A stretch of DNA of 64,000 nucleotides from Gordionus sp. m RMFG-2023. Taxonomy: Eukaryota; Nematomorpha; Gordioida; Chordodea; Parachordodidae. The notes beneath the pieces were generated by a model. It made no database searches and was not told the origin of the DNA. It was given only the letters and a program-made list of their open reading frames with translations. This document shows, one piece after another, positions 48,901 through 60,657 of the stretch. Numbering within the stretch: position 1 is the stretch's first letter; the number at the start of each line of letters is the position of its first letter. The stretch is taken from contig NC_088775.1 in the NCBI RefSeq assembly GCF_954871325.1, forward strand, positions 11,013,561-11,077,560. The letters are read 5' to 3'. The position numbers and the translations under genes were made by a program.

Positions 48901-51900
48901 TCGCCGAAAATAAATTATCTTGATCGACTTTATAATAAGAATTAAGAAATGCGGCTTTATGTCCATAGGAGGACGCCGTTTGATTCGTCTCACGAATAAG
49001 AATAAAGAAATGCGGTTTTTTTTTCCAAAGGAGGACGCCGTTTTAGTCGTCTCACGAAAAAGAATAAAAATATTATATAATCTCTCCGGTTACAATTTCT
49101 CTGTAATACCGTAAATTTATATTTCCCCAATTTGAATAAATAGAATATATTTTTTAAAATATTTCATCATAATTTTCTCCAATTCGAATACAGAATATAA
49201 TGTAAACAATTTATACTCAAAATTTTCATACACAACTCCCCATTATTATCGGTAAATCATTTAATATAATTTCGAATATGATTTCGCAAACATTATTTGA
49301 ATATCCTGGAATAATTTCCTTATATTCTTGAATAATTTTATAAAAGGATTTAATTTTCTTTTAGCGAAGTAAACATAATGTATACAATATCTTTACTAAA
49401 CAATGGTTTTTATAGGAATTTCATTTCTTTGAAAGAATACCAATGAATAATCTCATAGATAATATAGTAGGTTAGGTAAAGATTTCATATAATTTGATGC
49501 ATATACTTTATTCCGCTATTACTTTAATAATATTATTCACTTGAAAACCTTTGTTAACTTTCTCTTTATATTTTTTTTATTATTATAAAATTAAATTATC
49601 CAAAGTTTATATAAAATGAAAAAGTGATTTTTACAATTTCGTTAATGAAATAAATATCATCAGTCATTTACATAAAAATTAATACATCTGTTAAAATAAA
49701 TCACTTTATCAAATAAAATATACATTAAAAAGTGTACATTACAACACTCCCCTCATTAAATGATAAGAAATTCTGAATCCACATAGATTTATTCCAATCA
49801 TACACATATGGTACTAGATTGGCGATTCATTAATTAAAACTATCCTTGTATTGGAGTCAGCTGTAGCGACATTTTGTGGTCTATACTTCGACTAATTGTC
49901 AATACATGATTGCACATTATTGTCATTTAATCGACATGTAATCTAACCCATAAAATGGCACAATAGTCGACTCCTATGTGTGGACACTTTTAAATGAATT
50001 TAATGAATGAATGAATCGCCAATCTAGTAGTATATATACATTATTGATACCAACCAATACGACATATATTGATCAAACGAACATTCAAAAGAAGGATATA
50101 ACCCCGAAGCTTCATACTTTTTTTTTTACACTTTCGTTAATAGCGGAATTAGTCAAACTCCCCTCTGTAACATTTTATTTGTAAGATATTTAAGGAATCT
50201 ACTAGGGGGGGGGAAAATATTTCTGAACAAAAAATAATGATCGATAAAATTCAATTTTTTTTTATACCTTTAATAAATATCGACAATTTTAAATGTTAAA
50301 ATACATATTTTGCCTTTGGAAGTTTTTCTTCTTTGATTTGATTCCAAAAATAAATATAAAATTTTGTATTGTGTTTATTTTATCAATTTCCGAATTTGTG
50401 TGCCAATTTTTTTCTTAAATATAACAGTTTCATTTTGGATATTTTTTTTTAAAAAAATATTTAATTTGCTTTAAAACGATGGTGAAAGGTGGGGTTAGAA
50501 AAACTAGGAAAACTAATTTTTTATTGCAAATAAAATTTGAAAAAAATATTTGAAAATTTTTTGATTTTAATCTTGAAAGATGTTCAAGCATGAAAATTTA
50601 AAAAACAAGAAGATTTTGGCATTTGGTAAAATTTGATCAAAAAATCTCGGTTCTTCCACCAAAAATAATAGCTCAAAATTTTTTGTCAAAGTTTGAAAGA
50701 AAGAATGATGGAAGGAAAATAAAAAAAGACTTCAGTGCCCAAAAATTTTAGGAAGATTTTTTTAAAAACTATTTGCAAGTAATTACTTGAATTGCCACTG
50801 GGTCTGGGTTACCGATATTAAATAATATTTAAAATGGATAATAAATTATTTTATCTCAATTTTTTTTAGCGTAGGTTAATGTAGGTAGATGTCTGCACTG
50901 GCTGTCCGTAGCCCGACACGAGCCAGGGTTCGGGTAGGGTTCGGACATAAATTTTTTATTGTCGGGATCGGGTCGTGTTGTTAGAGGTGTCCGACCCGAA
51001 GCCCGACCCAACCCAATAAATAAATTTAAATATCCTAAATAATCATTTAACTCACTGTCAATTAGAATAACATGCCAATTTTTTTATCTAGCACATTTCA
51101 TTATTTAAATTTAAATATCAATCATGTCATTTTCAATTATTATTTTACATAACATCCGTTTACCAGATTATTTTGTTATTATATTTTTATTTATTATTGC
51201 ATACTTTATATACATCATATTCTATCAGGTTAATTAAAATATATTTATTTAATATCTATTTAATTAAATACCCTCAAATTTTCAATATTTGAAATTGTTT
51301 ACCAAATTTTAAATTGGTAGAAGACTTATCAAAACGACTTTCCCAATTTAAGTGTTTTGGCTCTTAAATTCATGGCTATCAGCGTCCTCTGCTAGCAGTG
51401 AAAGAGCGCTTTCAGCTGCTGGTAGGGCCTTTGAAGATAAAAGGACTTATTTGAAGCCTGAAAAACTTGAACTCATTAATTATATATCATAATTATTCAC
51501 TATGCGATACTATTGATAATGATATTATATATTTATAATATGTTCATTATATCATGAACATTATTTTTTTATAATCGCAATAATTTTTAAATCCTATTGT
51601 ATTTCAACTTTTTTAATATTTAAACTGTATAAAAAGAGTGATAAGGTATTACACATAATTTTTAATTGTTTTTGGATATTATAATATTCACACCCAAATT
51701 TAAGAAAATTTAGTCGGGTCGGGCTAAAAAAATTCTAAAGTCGGACTCGGGTCGAAATCGGGCAAAATTTTTTTATAATTCGGGCTCGGGTTGTGAAAAA
51801 AATCACCTTGCAGACCTCTTAATGTACGTAATCAAATCTCGCAATAATATGAATTAATAATTAATAGCAGACATTCATCTGCGAACCTTATGAGGGATAA

Positions 51901-54900
51901 TCCTCTTTAAATATTTAGTAAATAATAAATTTTTAATAAAAATTTATTTAGAAATTGTAAAAAATAGTATGTTTTGGGATTTATATAATCCATAAAGGTG
52001 TTTTCAATTTATCAATCTAAATTATCTCCAGTATATTTCTTTTTTTTATTAAGTCAATTTCTAATATATTTTTATTCCATAAATAATTATTAAAATATAA
52101 ATAAAATGACAGGTAATTCTTATAAATGGTATTTTATAAAAACACAATAATATTATTATAGATCAATGTAGTAGAAGGCTAGAGGTCTGCAAATGGCTAA
52201 ATCTTTAGTCTCGGCCCGGTGTGAATTTAGTTTTTCCCGACCCAATTCTAATCTTTACTAAGGTTTCCCAGCCCGGGTTTTAGTTTTTTTTTAAATAGAG
52301 GTCCTAACTTGAAATATACATTGTTGAACACCAAAATTAACAACTATTTATTAAATTGGGGGAGTGGTTAAAGGAAATCACTATATTTTATAAATTATCA
52401 CTTCTATCAAATATATATATATATTTTTTAAAAAGTTTTTCGAGCGTTACCCAGCCCATGGTCCGAGTTTTGCGGATTATAGTAGAATTCCTGTCGATCC
52501 AATCCCGTAAAAGCTGTCCGAGTCCAATCCCATTTTTATTTTATATAGATCCGATCTGACACTTTTTTTATAAACGCACAAGGAAAATAAAGAAATATTT
52601 AAGAAAATAAAATAAATTTAAAATTTTATCGAGGAATGATTTAACGACTCCAGTTCGGATTTGCTCATGCCATTCTCTATTATATGAATAAGTATTATGT
52701 GTATAATAAAGCTTCCTTTTTTTAGTATTTCATCTAACCAAGCAAAATAAGGAACAAAATTTAGGTAAAAATGATATCGTGAAATCGGTATGAAATAGGC
52801 TTTAATCCCCTTTTTCAATCGTTCCCCTCTCTCTTACATTCGGAGTTTTTTCTTTTAAATATCTTAAAATATATCCTCCTTTAATTTGAATTTTGATCAT
52901 ACACCCCCCCCCTCTATATCCTAGTTATATATAAAAGAATTTATATTAGGCCCCCGAGAAAGTAATTTGATTGGTCTGTTCAGAACTATTATTATTTAGA
53001 AATAGATTCAGTTCGAAAAATAAATTTTTTCTGAGGTCCGGCAAAAAAGATTTTTGCTCAAGTTTGGGCTATAGCTTTAATGATATTTTTTTAATTAAAT
53101 ACCTATCCCAAAATGGAGTCCGAGGATAATATCTGCTCGGAAGGTGACCAAACTTTGAGAGGGGCGACGCTCAAAGGGGTTCTAATTTTTGTTTCAAATA
53201 AACATTCCATTTTTGAAATAATTTTTTATAAGAAGAATACATTATATTAAATTTGTATTTTTATCCATAAGCTGCCGGGTGATACACATATCCTCAGGTT
53301 TTTGAGGGCGCGAGACTTTAATTACGAAAAAGCTTGCGAAATGTTGCTAAATTCCCTCATTTGGAGGAAACATCATCGGATCGACAAAATCATGAACAGA
53401 TACTTTCTACCTCCCGTGATTGAGCTCTATTTTCCTGGGGGATGGCTGACAGGTATCTTTCTTTTGCTCTCATAAAATTTTTTAAAATTTATTAAAATTA
53501 AAAAAAAATTTTTTTTTATAAGAATAACTTTTCATATATTGTCAAATTTTGAGGTGTCATTTATTATTACTGTGTCATAATATTTTGTTTTAAAAAAAAC
53601 CCTCCATTCATGAGCCTTATTTTTTTGATCAAGGCCGGCCCAGGCCTGCAATAAAGAAAAAAATTTTAGGTCCGGCCTGGCCCATATTTAATATTAAAAA
53701 TTCCCAAGCTCGTAATGAGTTTCAAAAAATTTTCCCATTCTCATATCCAAAAATTTAATCTTGTATTTGATGAAAATAATCAATATTTATATGTATTTAG
53801 GTATTCATTTTGCTTACAATATCGAAATTTATTATTAGCCCTTTCGCGCCCGACTTTTTTTATAAAAAATAATTTTTTTTCTTAAAATTAGTTAACACAT
53901 AGAATATAGTCAGTCAATACTGTTTTGATTGACCAGAAAAACAACTTTCACATAACCTCATCTAGCTCATAAACTATTATAGATAGAGCTTTGATTCAAA
54001 TTTTATTTTAAAGATTAAGAATTGGGGTACACATTGATATAAAATTTGTTTGGTTAGACATCTTAATACCTTTTTTTTGAAAAAAAGCAAAAACATGGCT
54101 ATTTATGGCACATCTCGAAATTAATTACATTATAATAGAATTCCTCGTTGTTTCACGACTATCACACTTTGTTCTATAATTTATTTGATACGTGATTTAT
54201 AGCGCTTTTACCCTCTGACTTCAGCAATAAAAAAACATCCAATGATAAATAAATTATTATAAAATACGAAAGATTAGTTATTGTTTAGCAAAATTAAGTA
54301 TACATGTTTGGGAATTATTATGAAGAATAAAATTTAAAATAGTGATTCCAAAAAGCATTTTGGGACGCGAAAGGGTTAAATATTATAATATTTTTTAAGT
54401 TAGCGACTGTTTTATTAAATTAAGAAAATTTAGGCCCAAGCCCATTAAAAAAATTTTAAAACCCCGGCCCAGGCTCTCTAGAAAATATAATATTAGACCG
54501 ATACCTGCCGGATAGATCAATTTTTTTAGTTTGAAAATTATGATTATCTTAAGCAAGTTGTGCAATGGCTAAAAATATGGCGCGAAGTCGTGAGTTAATT
54601 TATTTATACTTTCTACAAATTTGAGACAATATTTTCAAAAAAGACTTGAGGTTGGAGGTGGTAGTTTCGACTATTAAATAGGCAATTACCCAACTGCTTC
54701 AGTTTAGGCATGTGATATATCAAAGTAAACATTATATTGTTAATAAAATAAAATAAAATTCTTTGTTTTAAGATCATCGTGATATGCCCCTGTATTACAT
54801 GAAGCTGGGTGTGATGGATATCAAGGGTCTCTACAATTCACTCGGAATGGATGGGATCATTAAACACGTGTTGTTCGTGTGTGAACAAGGTTTTGAATTG

Positions 54901-57900
54901 TGCCAAAAAAGACAATTTCCAAATCTCGCGGACGATACGGATGAGATAGATTCCACATACTTAAATGATACCGTTTCTTTTTCTGATTTCGATTTTATGG
55001 TATGAATGCCTCCTTCTTTTCTTTTTTAAATAAAAATTAATATTAAGGCTAGGTTTAAAATTTTATTTTTTGGAAAGCTTTATAGTATATTCTGAATTAG
55101 CTGTTCAGACAAAACATTTAGGACATTTTAATCTTAATACAATCGCTTTAAAATTATCTGTTGGGCATAAGATTATGGTTTTTGAAGAAAAAAAATATCA
55201 TTTTTATTATAATTTTTTTTAATACTAAAACTTTGACTTTTATTTTAAGTGTCTCAAGACTTCTTATTCCTCCTCCCTTTCACTCCCAAACAATTTAGTG
55301 GACCACGTAAACAACCGAACTGAAAAATGTGTGGAAATTGAAAATGGCTACGATAATTTTCACGATACCAACCCATACTTCTATTCCCCTCACCACGTTG
55401 ATTCGTCGTCATCTTTGGCGTCGTCCTACATTAATTATTCGTGGCATCTCTTGTTAGATCTCAGAGGGCTAGGTGTTAAGCATTTATGGACGCCGGGACT
55501 TAAAGCTCTGCTCAAAATTCTTGAAATCGTGGAAGCTAATTACCCAGAAACCCTAACGTGCCTATGGATTCTGGGTGCTCCCAAAATTCTACCGGTTCTT
55601 TGGACCATGGTTTTTATAATAGATAACAATTGTTTTATTCATTTTGGAGGCTATTTTATTTTTATTCACACCTTTTTTAAACATTGCAGGTGTCACCTCT
55701 TATAGACGATAAAACGCGGTCCAAATTTCACTTTATCAAGCAATTTCCACCTTTGTCACAAATATGCGGCGATATTTTTGCGGATAATTTGAATGAAAAC
55801 GGTGAGAACAATGATAAGAAACTTAGCAACGAGTCGCTCGGAATAGTTAAAAGCAAAAGTTCCGATGACAACTCCTTAAAATTTAATTACAATACCGCGG
55901 GCTATAACAATAAAAACGAGTCTAGCAGTTACAACGAAGATGACTTTTTCAATTGTTTTTCCTTCTTGAACCAAACCCCGACCCCTGTCACAAATCAGGT
56001 TTCTCAAGCTCAAAGCTCTCCCGTTCAAATGTCCGAACTTTGTTCATCTCATAAGGATTGTCCTTCCATAGCTTTTTTGATTACGGCTATTAAAAGCAGC
56101 AAAACACTCCAACAAATCATAGCTGATATTAATGTTAAGTTTTTTTTCCCCATCTATTAATATATCATTATAATAAAGGCTTGGAAATAAGATTTAACAT
56201 TAAATTTCAAAATCAACCTTTTTTTAAATAATTCAAAACAAAAAGAAAAATTGCATCTTTATATTTTCCTGTTTTTTTAAAATAATTGACTATTATTTAT
56301 CTTTTTAGCTCATTGAAAGGACTGTTCCTAAATCGTACTACCTCACAGAAGACGTATTAAATAATCAAAAAAATTCTCTCGATCAAAATATTTATCATAC
56401 CTGCAGTTTGTCTAAGGGTACCTATCATGAAGTATGGATTTAATTTTAATTAGATATCTCAGTTCACAGTCGTAATTTTTTAAAAAATCGATATTATTAT
56501 GATAAACTCATTCCATACATAGTTTGGATTTTAATGTGAACTCTCGCTATGGAAGGATTCATAGTGTTAATCCGATATGACACGATTTAACAGCTGTCGA
56601 TTTAAAAAATCTGTTTAAGAGATCAATTTTTTTTTATTAATATCACTTTTAATTCTATTCATGATACTAATCTAAGAATTATTGATTTTAATAAAGAAAA
56701 ATTGATCTCATTAAAAGATTTTTTAAATCGCTCAGTTGTTAAATCGTGTCGGATCAGATCCCACTATTATCTAGCCTAAACAGTTAATCCCCGATTTTAA
56801 ATAAATATATCTATTTGTTAAAGTTCCTATCGGATATCAGGATTTTATTCGGCAGTTATATTAATAAATAACCGTAGATTTTCATATATTAAAAAATTTT
56901 TTTAATATTGTTATTTTTTAAAGGTTCTAATTGATATAACTGATCCTGGGTCTATTATAACTTGGGACTTTGATGTTGCCAAATACGATTGCCAATTCAA
57001 ATTTCTCTATTCCCCGTGCAATGATACGAATGCTAACACATCTCACAAAAGACTCTCTATAGGTCACTTGCAAAATTGTTCGGTTTATACGGGTATTCAT
57101 TCACTTCTATCGACTTCCAGTTCAAATGGTTCTGGGGAATTCAAAAGCGATCGATTGATCCTTGTGAACGAAAGCAAAATGTGCCGGGAGGGTGATAGTG
57201 TGCAGGTTATATCTAAAATTCCGATTTTGTCTATATTTGAAGTTGATGTGTTGTTAAACGGCTTAGCCGATTTAGAATTAATATTACGCAAGCCTCGAGA
57301 TTTCGTTAATAGATTTTTAAACCCATCTTCCATTTATGAATAAAATATTCAGGTTAACGTAATATTTTTGGGTAAAATATTGGGATAGCCTTTTTTAAAA
57401 ATTGATTCGTTAAACAACACTAGATATCCACTTATCCGATTTTCTTTATTTTTTCTCGTATCAGTCAAAACCGATTATTGATCATCTTTAAAGAGTTTAA
57501 ATATCAAAAGGTTAAACGGGTTTGCACATTTTTAGAGGTTCAAGTTTGGATGACAAATTATTAACCGTTCAGGTTCGGTTTAAATCCCTGGTTTATATTT
57601 CTTATATTTAAGGATATACCAAATTTTTTAATATTGGATTGGCTCGGTATTTAAATATTTGGCCGATTATTAAAATGGTGATTAAAAAAAATTATTGAAT
57701 GCTACAATTTAATTTTTATAGCGTTGAAATTTTTTTTAAAAAAGAGATTATTATTTAATCTACCTATTCCGTGCCCTTTATTCCCTGTAGAAAATTTATT
57801 ATTGATTTAGGGCTATGCCGATTCACTATTTTTTTTATTGATAAGATTTGATTTTTCGATAGACTCCCCCTCCCCCTCCCTACACACCTATTCGATATTA

Positions 57901-59469
57901 TATCTGAAACCAATAAAAAATAACTAATTGTATAGTATGGACAAAATAGGAAATACTCTGCAATCTTTCTTTCTTTTTGTTTTTCAAAATTGAACATCTC
58001 ATTTAAAACATGGATAATGTAAGTGCCTGATGAAAACTCGTTAAACGTTTTTTGAAATTAAAAACTATGTCGTTTAACATTCTTTGTTTGTGCGATAATC
58101 AAAGAGATTTGCTAACTATCCCTATCTAAGCTTTTAGTTCATAATATTTATGATTAAAGGAAAATGAATAAATCCTTCCTAAAATTTCTGGACTAATTTG
58201 TTTTATTTTGTTAGTTTATCATTATTTAACGGGAATAAATATTGACAATTAATATTACCAAGATTAATATCGAACAACCCCAATTTAAAAAGACAATACG
58301 TTTATCGAATAATATGAACAAAAATAAATTATGGCACTTATAAATATATATATTTTTAATTTGAAAATTTGATTTTATTGGAAATGTATTCCATCATGTT
58401 TAAAATACCTACCCTATTGAATTTCAGACAATTTTGCAGGTAGTTTTTGAACTTAATTTAATTTATATTCGTTTTTTCATGAATTTTTTATATAAATTAT
58501 AACTGAATCAAAGGTTAAAGAAAAAATTGTTCTACATATCATAAGATCATTATTCTAAACGTGCTGGAATACATTTCTGGTAAAATCAGATTTTTAAATT
58601 AAAAAAAACGGGCTTAAAAAAGGATTCACAGTTGAAAAAACAATACATTGCGGAAAAAACACATCGCCGCTAATATTTAATCATTTTTTTAAAAAATAAT
58701 GTTTTCGAAAAATTTGCGATTTAAGAATTTTTACGAAATAAAAATCACAAACTATTTATTTATAAAAGATTTTTACAAAAAAAAGATTAGGAATTTTAGT
58801 TAAAATGTGACCAAAAATCTTGCTTAAGAATTCTCCAGAGATCAAAAATTGCATTTCAAACTCTGTTTTGAGAAATATTCATACGTGACAGGGCAAGGCC
58901 TTATTGTCATTTTTTTAAAAAATATATTTTTGTCATTAAAAAACTTACACATGTTTTATAGGGGTCGCACTATGTTAAAACACCGGGACTCTACGTATTA
59001 CAATGGCTATTTAACGACATCTCATCATTTTTATCGCCTAAAAACACTAATAGTGCATTTGATTTCACCACTCTCTCCACTCCAAAATGCAAGATTATGT
59101 ATTTTTACAAAATTATCAAATCCGAGGATTACAAGTTAGTCTTAATCATTTATATATATTTTAAGAATGGTAAATGAGTAAGCAATTAAGTCATTATAAT
59201 TATATTTATATGGAACTTATATTTTTCTAAAACCAACTTCTTGAACGAGATTAGGGTTACTATTATTATATTAAAAATAATAACTCAATAGCTAACCCAC
59301 ATACCAAACTAAATTTTATTGTAAGTTTTACTATTTATTATTGCTTTATTTAATTTTTTTAAGTGGATCAATGTCAAGTTTGCCTTCAGTCACTAGTGGA
59401 TTTTATTCCATGAATGAAACATCTATGAGCCAACAAATATCTCTCGATAATTCTATAGAGGATAAATAA
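42997..59469 (+). CDS. SEC14L1/5-like protein: PRELI, CRAL-TRIO and GOLD domains
   Basis: Fourteen exons in consistent phase: 42997-43059, 43113-43262, 43507-43638, 43683-43811, 43855-44008, 46334-46431, 53272-53452, 54773-54999, 55250-55609, 55690-56133, 56309-56431, 56924-57205, 58962-59134, 59364-59469; about 873 codons (human SEC14L1 has 715). Start MVQTYQAPIRIYHYPFE matches the family N-terminus and an in-frame stop lies 30 bases upstream. PRELI domain about 1-175 (YFIQINHLDY, WTCFEQEATL); CRAL-TRIO N helix HILRFLRARDFNYEKA; lipid-binding core DLRGLGVKHLWTPGLKALLK, VEANYPETL, PVLWTMVSPLIDD; GOLD from about 687 (ITWDFDVAKYDC, REGDSVQ, GLYVLQW). Extra low-complexity Asn/Ser insertions lie within CRAL-TRIO and before GOLD. 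Family members bind lipids, modulate vesicular transporters or antiviral RIG-I signalling. The 3' splice of exon 5 (GT at 44009) was chosen by phase and is the least certain junction. Confidence 0.93.
44346..45284. mobile_element. hAT-type non-autonomous element in SEC14L intron 5
   Basis: Imperfect inverted ends: left GTCTATAGCCATTTCGC, right reversed GTCTGTAGCTATTTCAC. Flanks GTATAAAG (44338-44345) and ATATAAAG (45285-45292) match 7 of 8. The interior repeats TTTGCTAATTTGCTA-like words many times. A GC-rich patch near 44997-45080 (CGGGCCTCGGGTTGGGC; GAGCCCGAACTAGCCCG) resembles the end of the 50884 family and may be a nested fragment. Confidence 0.6.
45507..46116. repeat. (TCTTC)n pentanucleotide array, about 610 bp, in SEC14L intron
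   Basis: Runs of CTCTT units interspersed with CTTCTT trinucleotide slips, with a pure stretch from about 45890 to 46116. It lies about 220 bp upstream of exon 6 and on the transcribed strand forms an extremely long pyrimidine tract in the intron RNA. Confidence 0.97.
47243..47474. mobile_element. Harbinger-like MITE with TTA duplication
   Basis: Left end GGCCGCGTTCAGAGTG, right end reversed GGCCGCATTCATAGAG, flanked by TTA on both sides (47240-47242, 47475-47477). GGCC-type ends with TTA duplications are typical of PIF/Harbinger MITEs. The opposed inner arms ACACGATAACAGCTGAT and GATTGTTATCCGTGT make it near-palindromic. Confidence 0.75.
47863..48135. mobile_element. Fragment related to the large 27085 hAT (CAGAGACCTTCA end)
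   Basis: CAGAGACCTTCACTGGACC followed by GGGCCCATGCCAGGCGC and AAGCCCCGGCCCAAGCCC recalls the left end of the 7.5-kb element. The right end was not located securely. Confidence 0.5.
48562..49746 (-). mobile_element. Short LTR-element fossil (TRIM-like) in SEC14L intron 6
   Basis: Fossil. Two direct repeats of about 190 bp, 48562-48752 and 49554-49746, nearly identical, starting TGTTGTAATGTACACTTTTT on the minus strand and ending AAAGTTAACA. Each is preceded on that strand by a purine-rich stretch. About 800 bp between them carry no recognisable gag or pol; they include a doubled block of about 62 bp near 48945-49065 (GGAGGACGCCGTTT twice). Broken or non-autonomous; the close LTR match suggests relative youth. 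Confidence 0.55.
49812..50032. mobile_element. Palindromic MITE, TA-flanked
   Basis: Inverted ends TACTAGATTGGCGATTCATT and AATGAATCGCCAATCTAGTA; the next inner words are opposed only in part. TA at each end suggests a Tc1/mariner-type target, but the superfamily is uncertain. Confidence 0.65.
50884..51818 (+). mobile_element. hAT relic with perfect TSD
   Basis: Octamer TTAATGTA at 50876-50883 and 51819-51826. Ends contain GATGTCTGCACTGG and (reversed) GAGGTCTGCAAGGTG. Subterminal CGGGTCGGGCT/AGCCCGACCC strings are opposed. A plus-strand relic near 51368-51480 reads SASSASSERALSAAGRAFED then KRTYLKPEKLELIN, the hAT dimerisation domain. The rest of the transposase is gone. Confidence 0.82.
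52196..52570. mobile_element. Fragment related to the 50884 hAT family
   Basis: TAGAGGTCTGCAAATGG matches the reversed right end of the 50884 element, and CGGCCCGGTGTG / CAGCCCGGGTTT / CCGAGTCCAATCCC patches echo its GC-rich subterminal strings. No duplication found. Confidence 0.4.
53600..54520. mobile_element. GGCCC-type hAT fragment in intron 7, split by another element
   Basis: The left portion (GGCCGGCCCAGGCCTGC; CCGGCCTGGCCCATATTTAA) and right portion from 54377 (GGCCCAAGCCCATT; CCCGGCCCAGGCTCTCTAGA) match the two ends of the 27085-34579 family. The piggyBac-like element at 53839-54375 lies between them. Confidence 0.55.
53839..54375. mobile_element. piggyBac-like MITE
   Basis: Ends CCCTTTCGCGCCCGACTTTT and (reversed) CCCTTTCGCGTCCCAAAATG, 537 bp, with TTAA on the right (54376-54379) and TTAG on the left (53835-53838). 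CCCTTT ends at TTAA sites are the piggyBac hallmark. No transposase coding. Confidence 0.75.
56551..56776. mobile_element. Harbinger-like palindromic MITE in SEC14L intron
   Basis: Third copy of the 1253/47243 family: GGAAGGATTCATAGTG at the left, opposed ACACGATTTAACAGCTGTCG and GTTGTTAAATCGTGTCGGAT inside, ending GCC followed by TAA. Confidence 0.6.
57247..57422. mobile_element. hAT-type MITE, TAGTGTTGTTAAA family, beside exon 12
   Basis: TGTTGTTAAACGGCTTAGCC at the left and (reversed) TAGTGTTGTTTAACGAATCA at the right, with the shared inner block ATTACGCAAGCCTCGAGATT also seen in the 14778 copy. It begins about 40 bp after the donor of SEC14L exon 12. Confidence 0.65.
58361..58640. repeat. 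Inverted pair of the CTGGAATA repeat
   Basis: GGAAATGTATTCCATCATGT (58380 region) is opposed by ACGTGCTGGAATACATTTCT (58560 region), with similar A-rich flanks; probably a decayed MITE of the family also seen at 4053 and 48190. Confidence 0.5.
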
Positions 59470-60657
59470 TTATTGATGATATATTAACAGTGATTGTTCA
59501 CGTCATATATATAAAAAAATAATAGTATAATTATTGAATTACTTAATTTATTTTATTTTAAATTGTATTCTTATTTATATCTAATCATTTGCCTCTTAAG
59601 ATATGTTATTTAATGTGTTTTATTTTTTCATTTTTACTTATATGTATTATTCAAATCGCCAATTATAACTAATGATAAGGTATATATAAAAGAGAACGAA
59701 TGGTCTAAATAAATTATTATATAATATGCGAGCTATTTATTTTTAACTCTGAGTTTATAGGCGTTGTTCACTTTTACCGCTTTTTAAGGTTGGTCAGAAC
59801 CTAAGGAGAGCTTGATAAAAAAACTTATTTATAATATTAAATATTTGAAAATCACAAAAATGACAACTAAATTTATAATTAATTTCGCAACTATAAAAAG
59901 TATTTATTACAAATTGATAACAAAACATGCTTTTAAAATTTAACGATAAAGGTGCAACATCAAATCTTTATTTCTCTTAGTCGGTGCACTGATATGTGCT
60001 AGCACCGATTTCTATTAATAGAAAGGGTTTGCTATAAAATGATCAGAATTTATACTATCCTAGTTAATGAAAAAAAATAGGTTTGATAAAAACTAAATTT
60101 ATAAGCATATTTTCAAATATTCTTTAAAATTAAGAACGCATTATGAAATTATCACAATAAATATCTTGATCTGATCTCCTATTCCTATTTTTTTAAAAAA
60201 AAATTTGAGGATCGATGACACTATAATAACATTCCTTTAAATATGTGTCAGCTGCAGTGCTATTGATCTGCACATCGATTAATTGTCATAATACCTTATC
60301 ATGATGCGATCTATCAGCGAATATTAAACAGAATTCATTTATGATACAAGTTTAACATGGTAATTTTCAAGCGAATTTAATTATTTTACTATATGATCCT
60401 TACTATAGATTGATTGTAAGCAAATTAGACAAAAGCATTCTATCAATTTAAAGCATTTAATTCTTATAAAATTATTAATTTTTTATTATAAAGGAAACAT
60501 AGCTAATAGCTATTTTATTTATTCAAATATGAAAATATGATTTTTATAGCTAAAGAGTTAAAGATTAGATACAAACTACAAGATGGCGATACAGCTGATT
60601 CCCAAACATTAATTTAAATCACCTTATGTTTTATATATTTTGACTCTAACAATTAAA
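59470..60657. other. SEC14L to MPC1 intergenic region
   Basis: No exon or transposon recognised. It holds the 3' flank of SEC14L and presumably the MPC1 promoter, for which no clear motif stands out. Confidence 0.4.
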
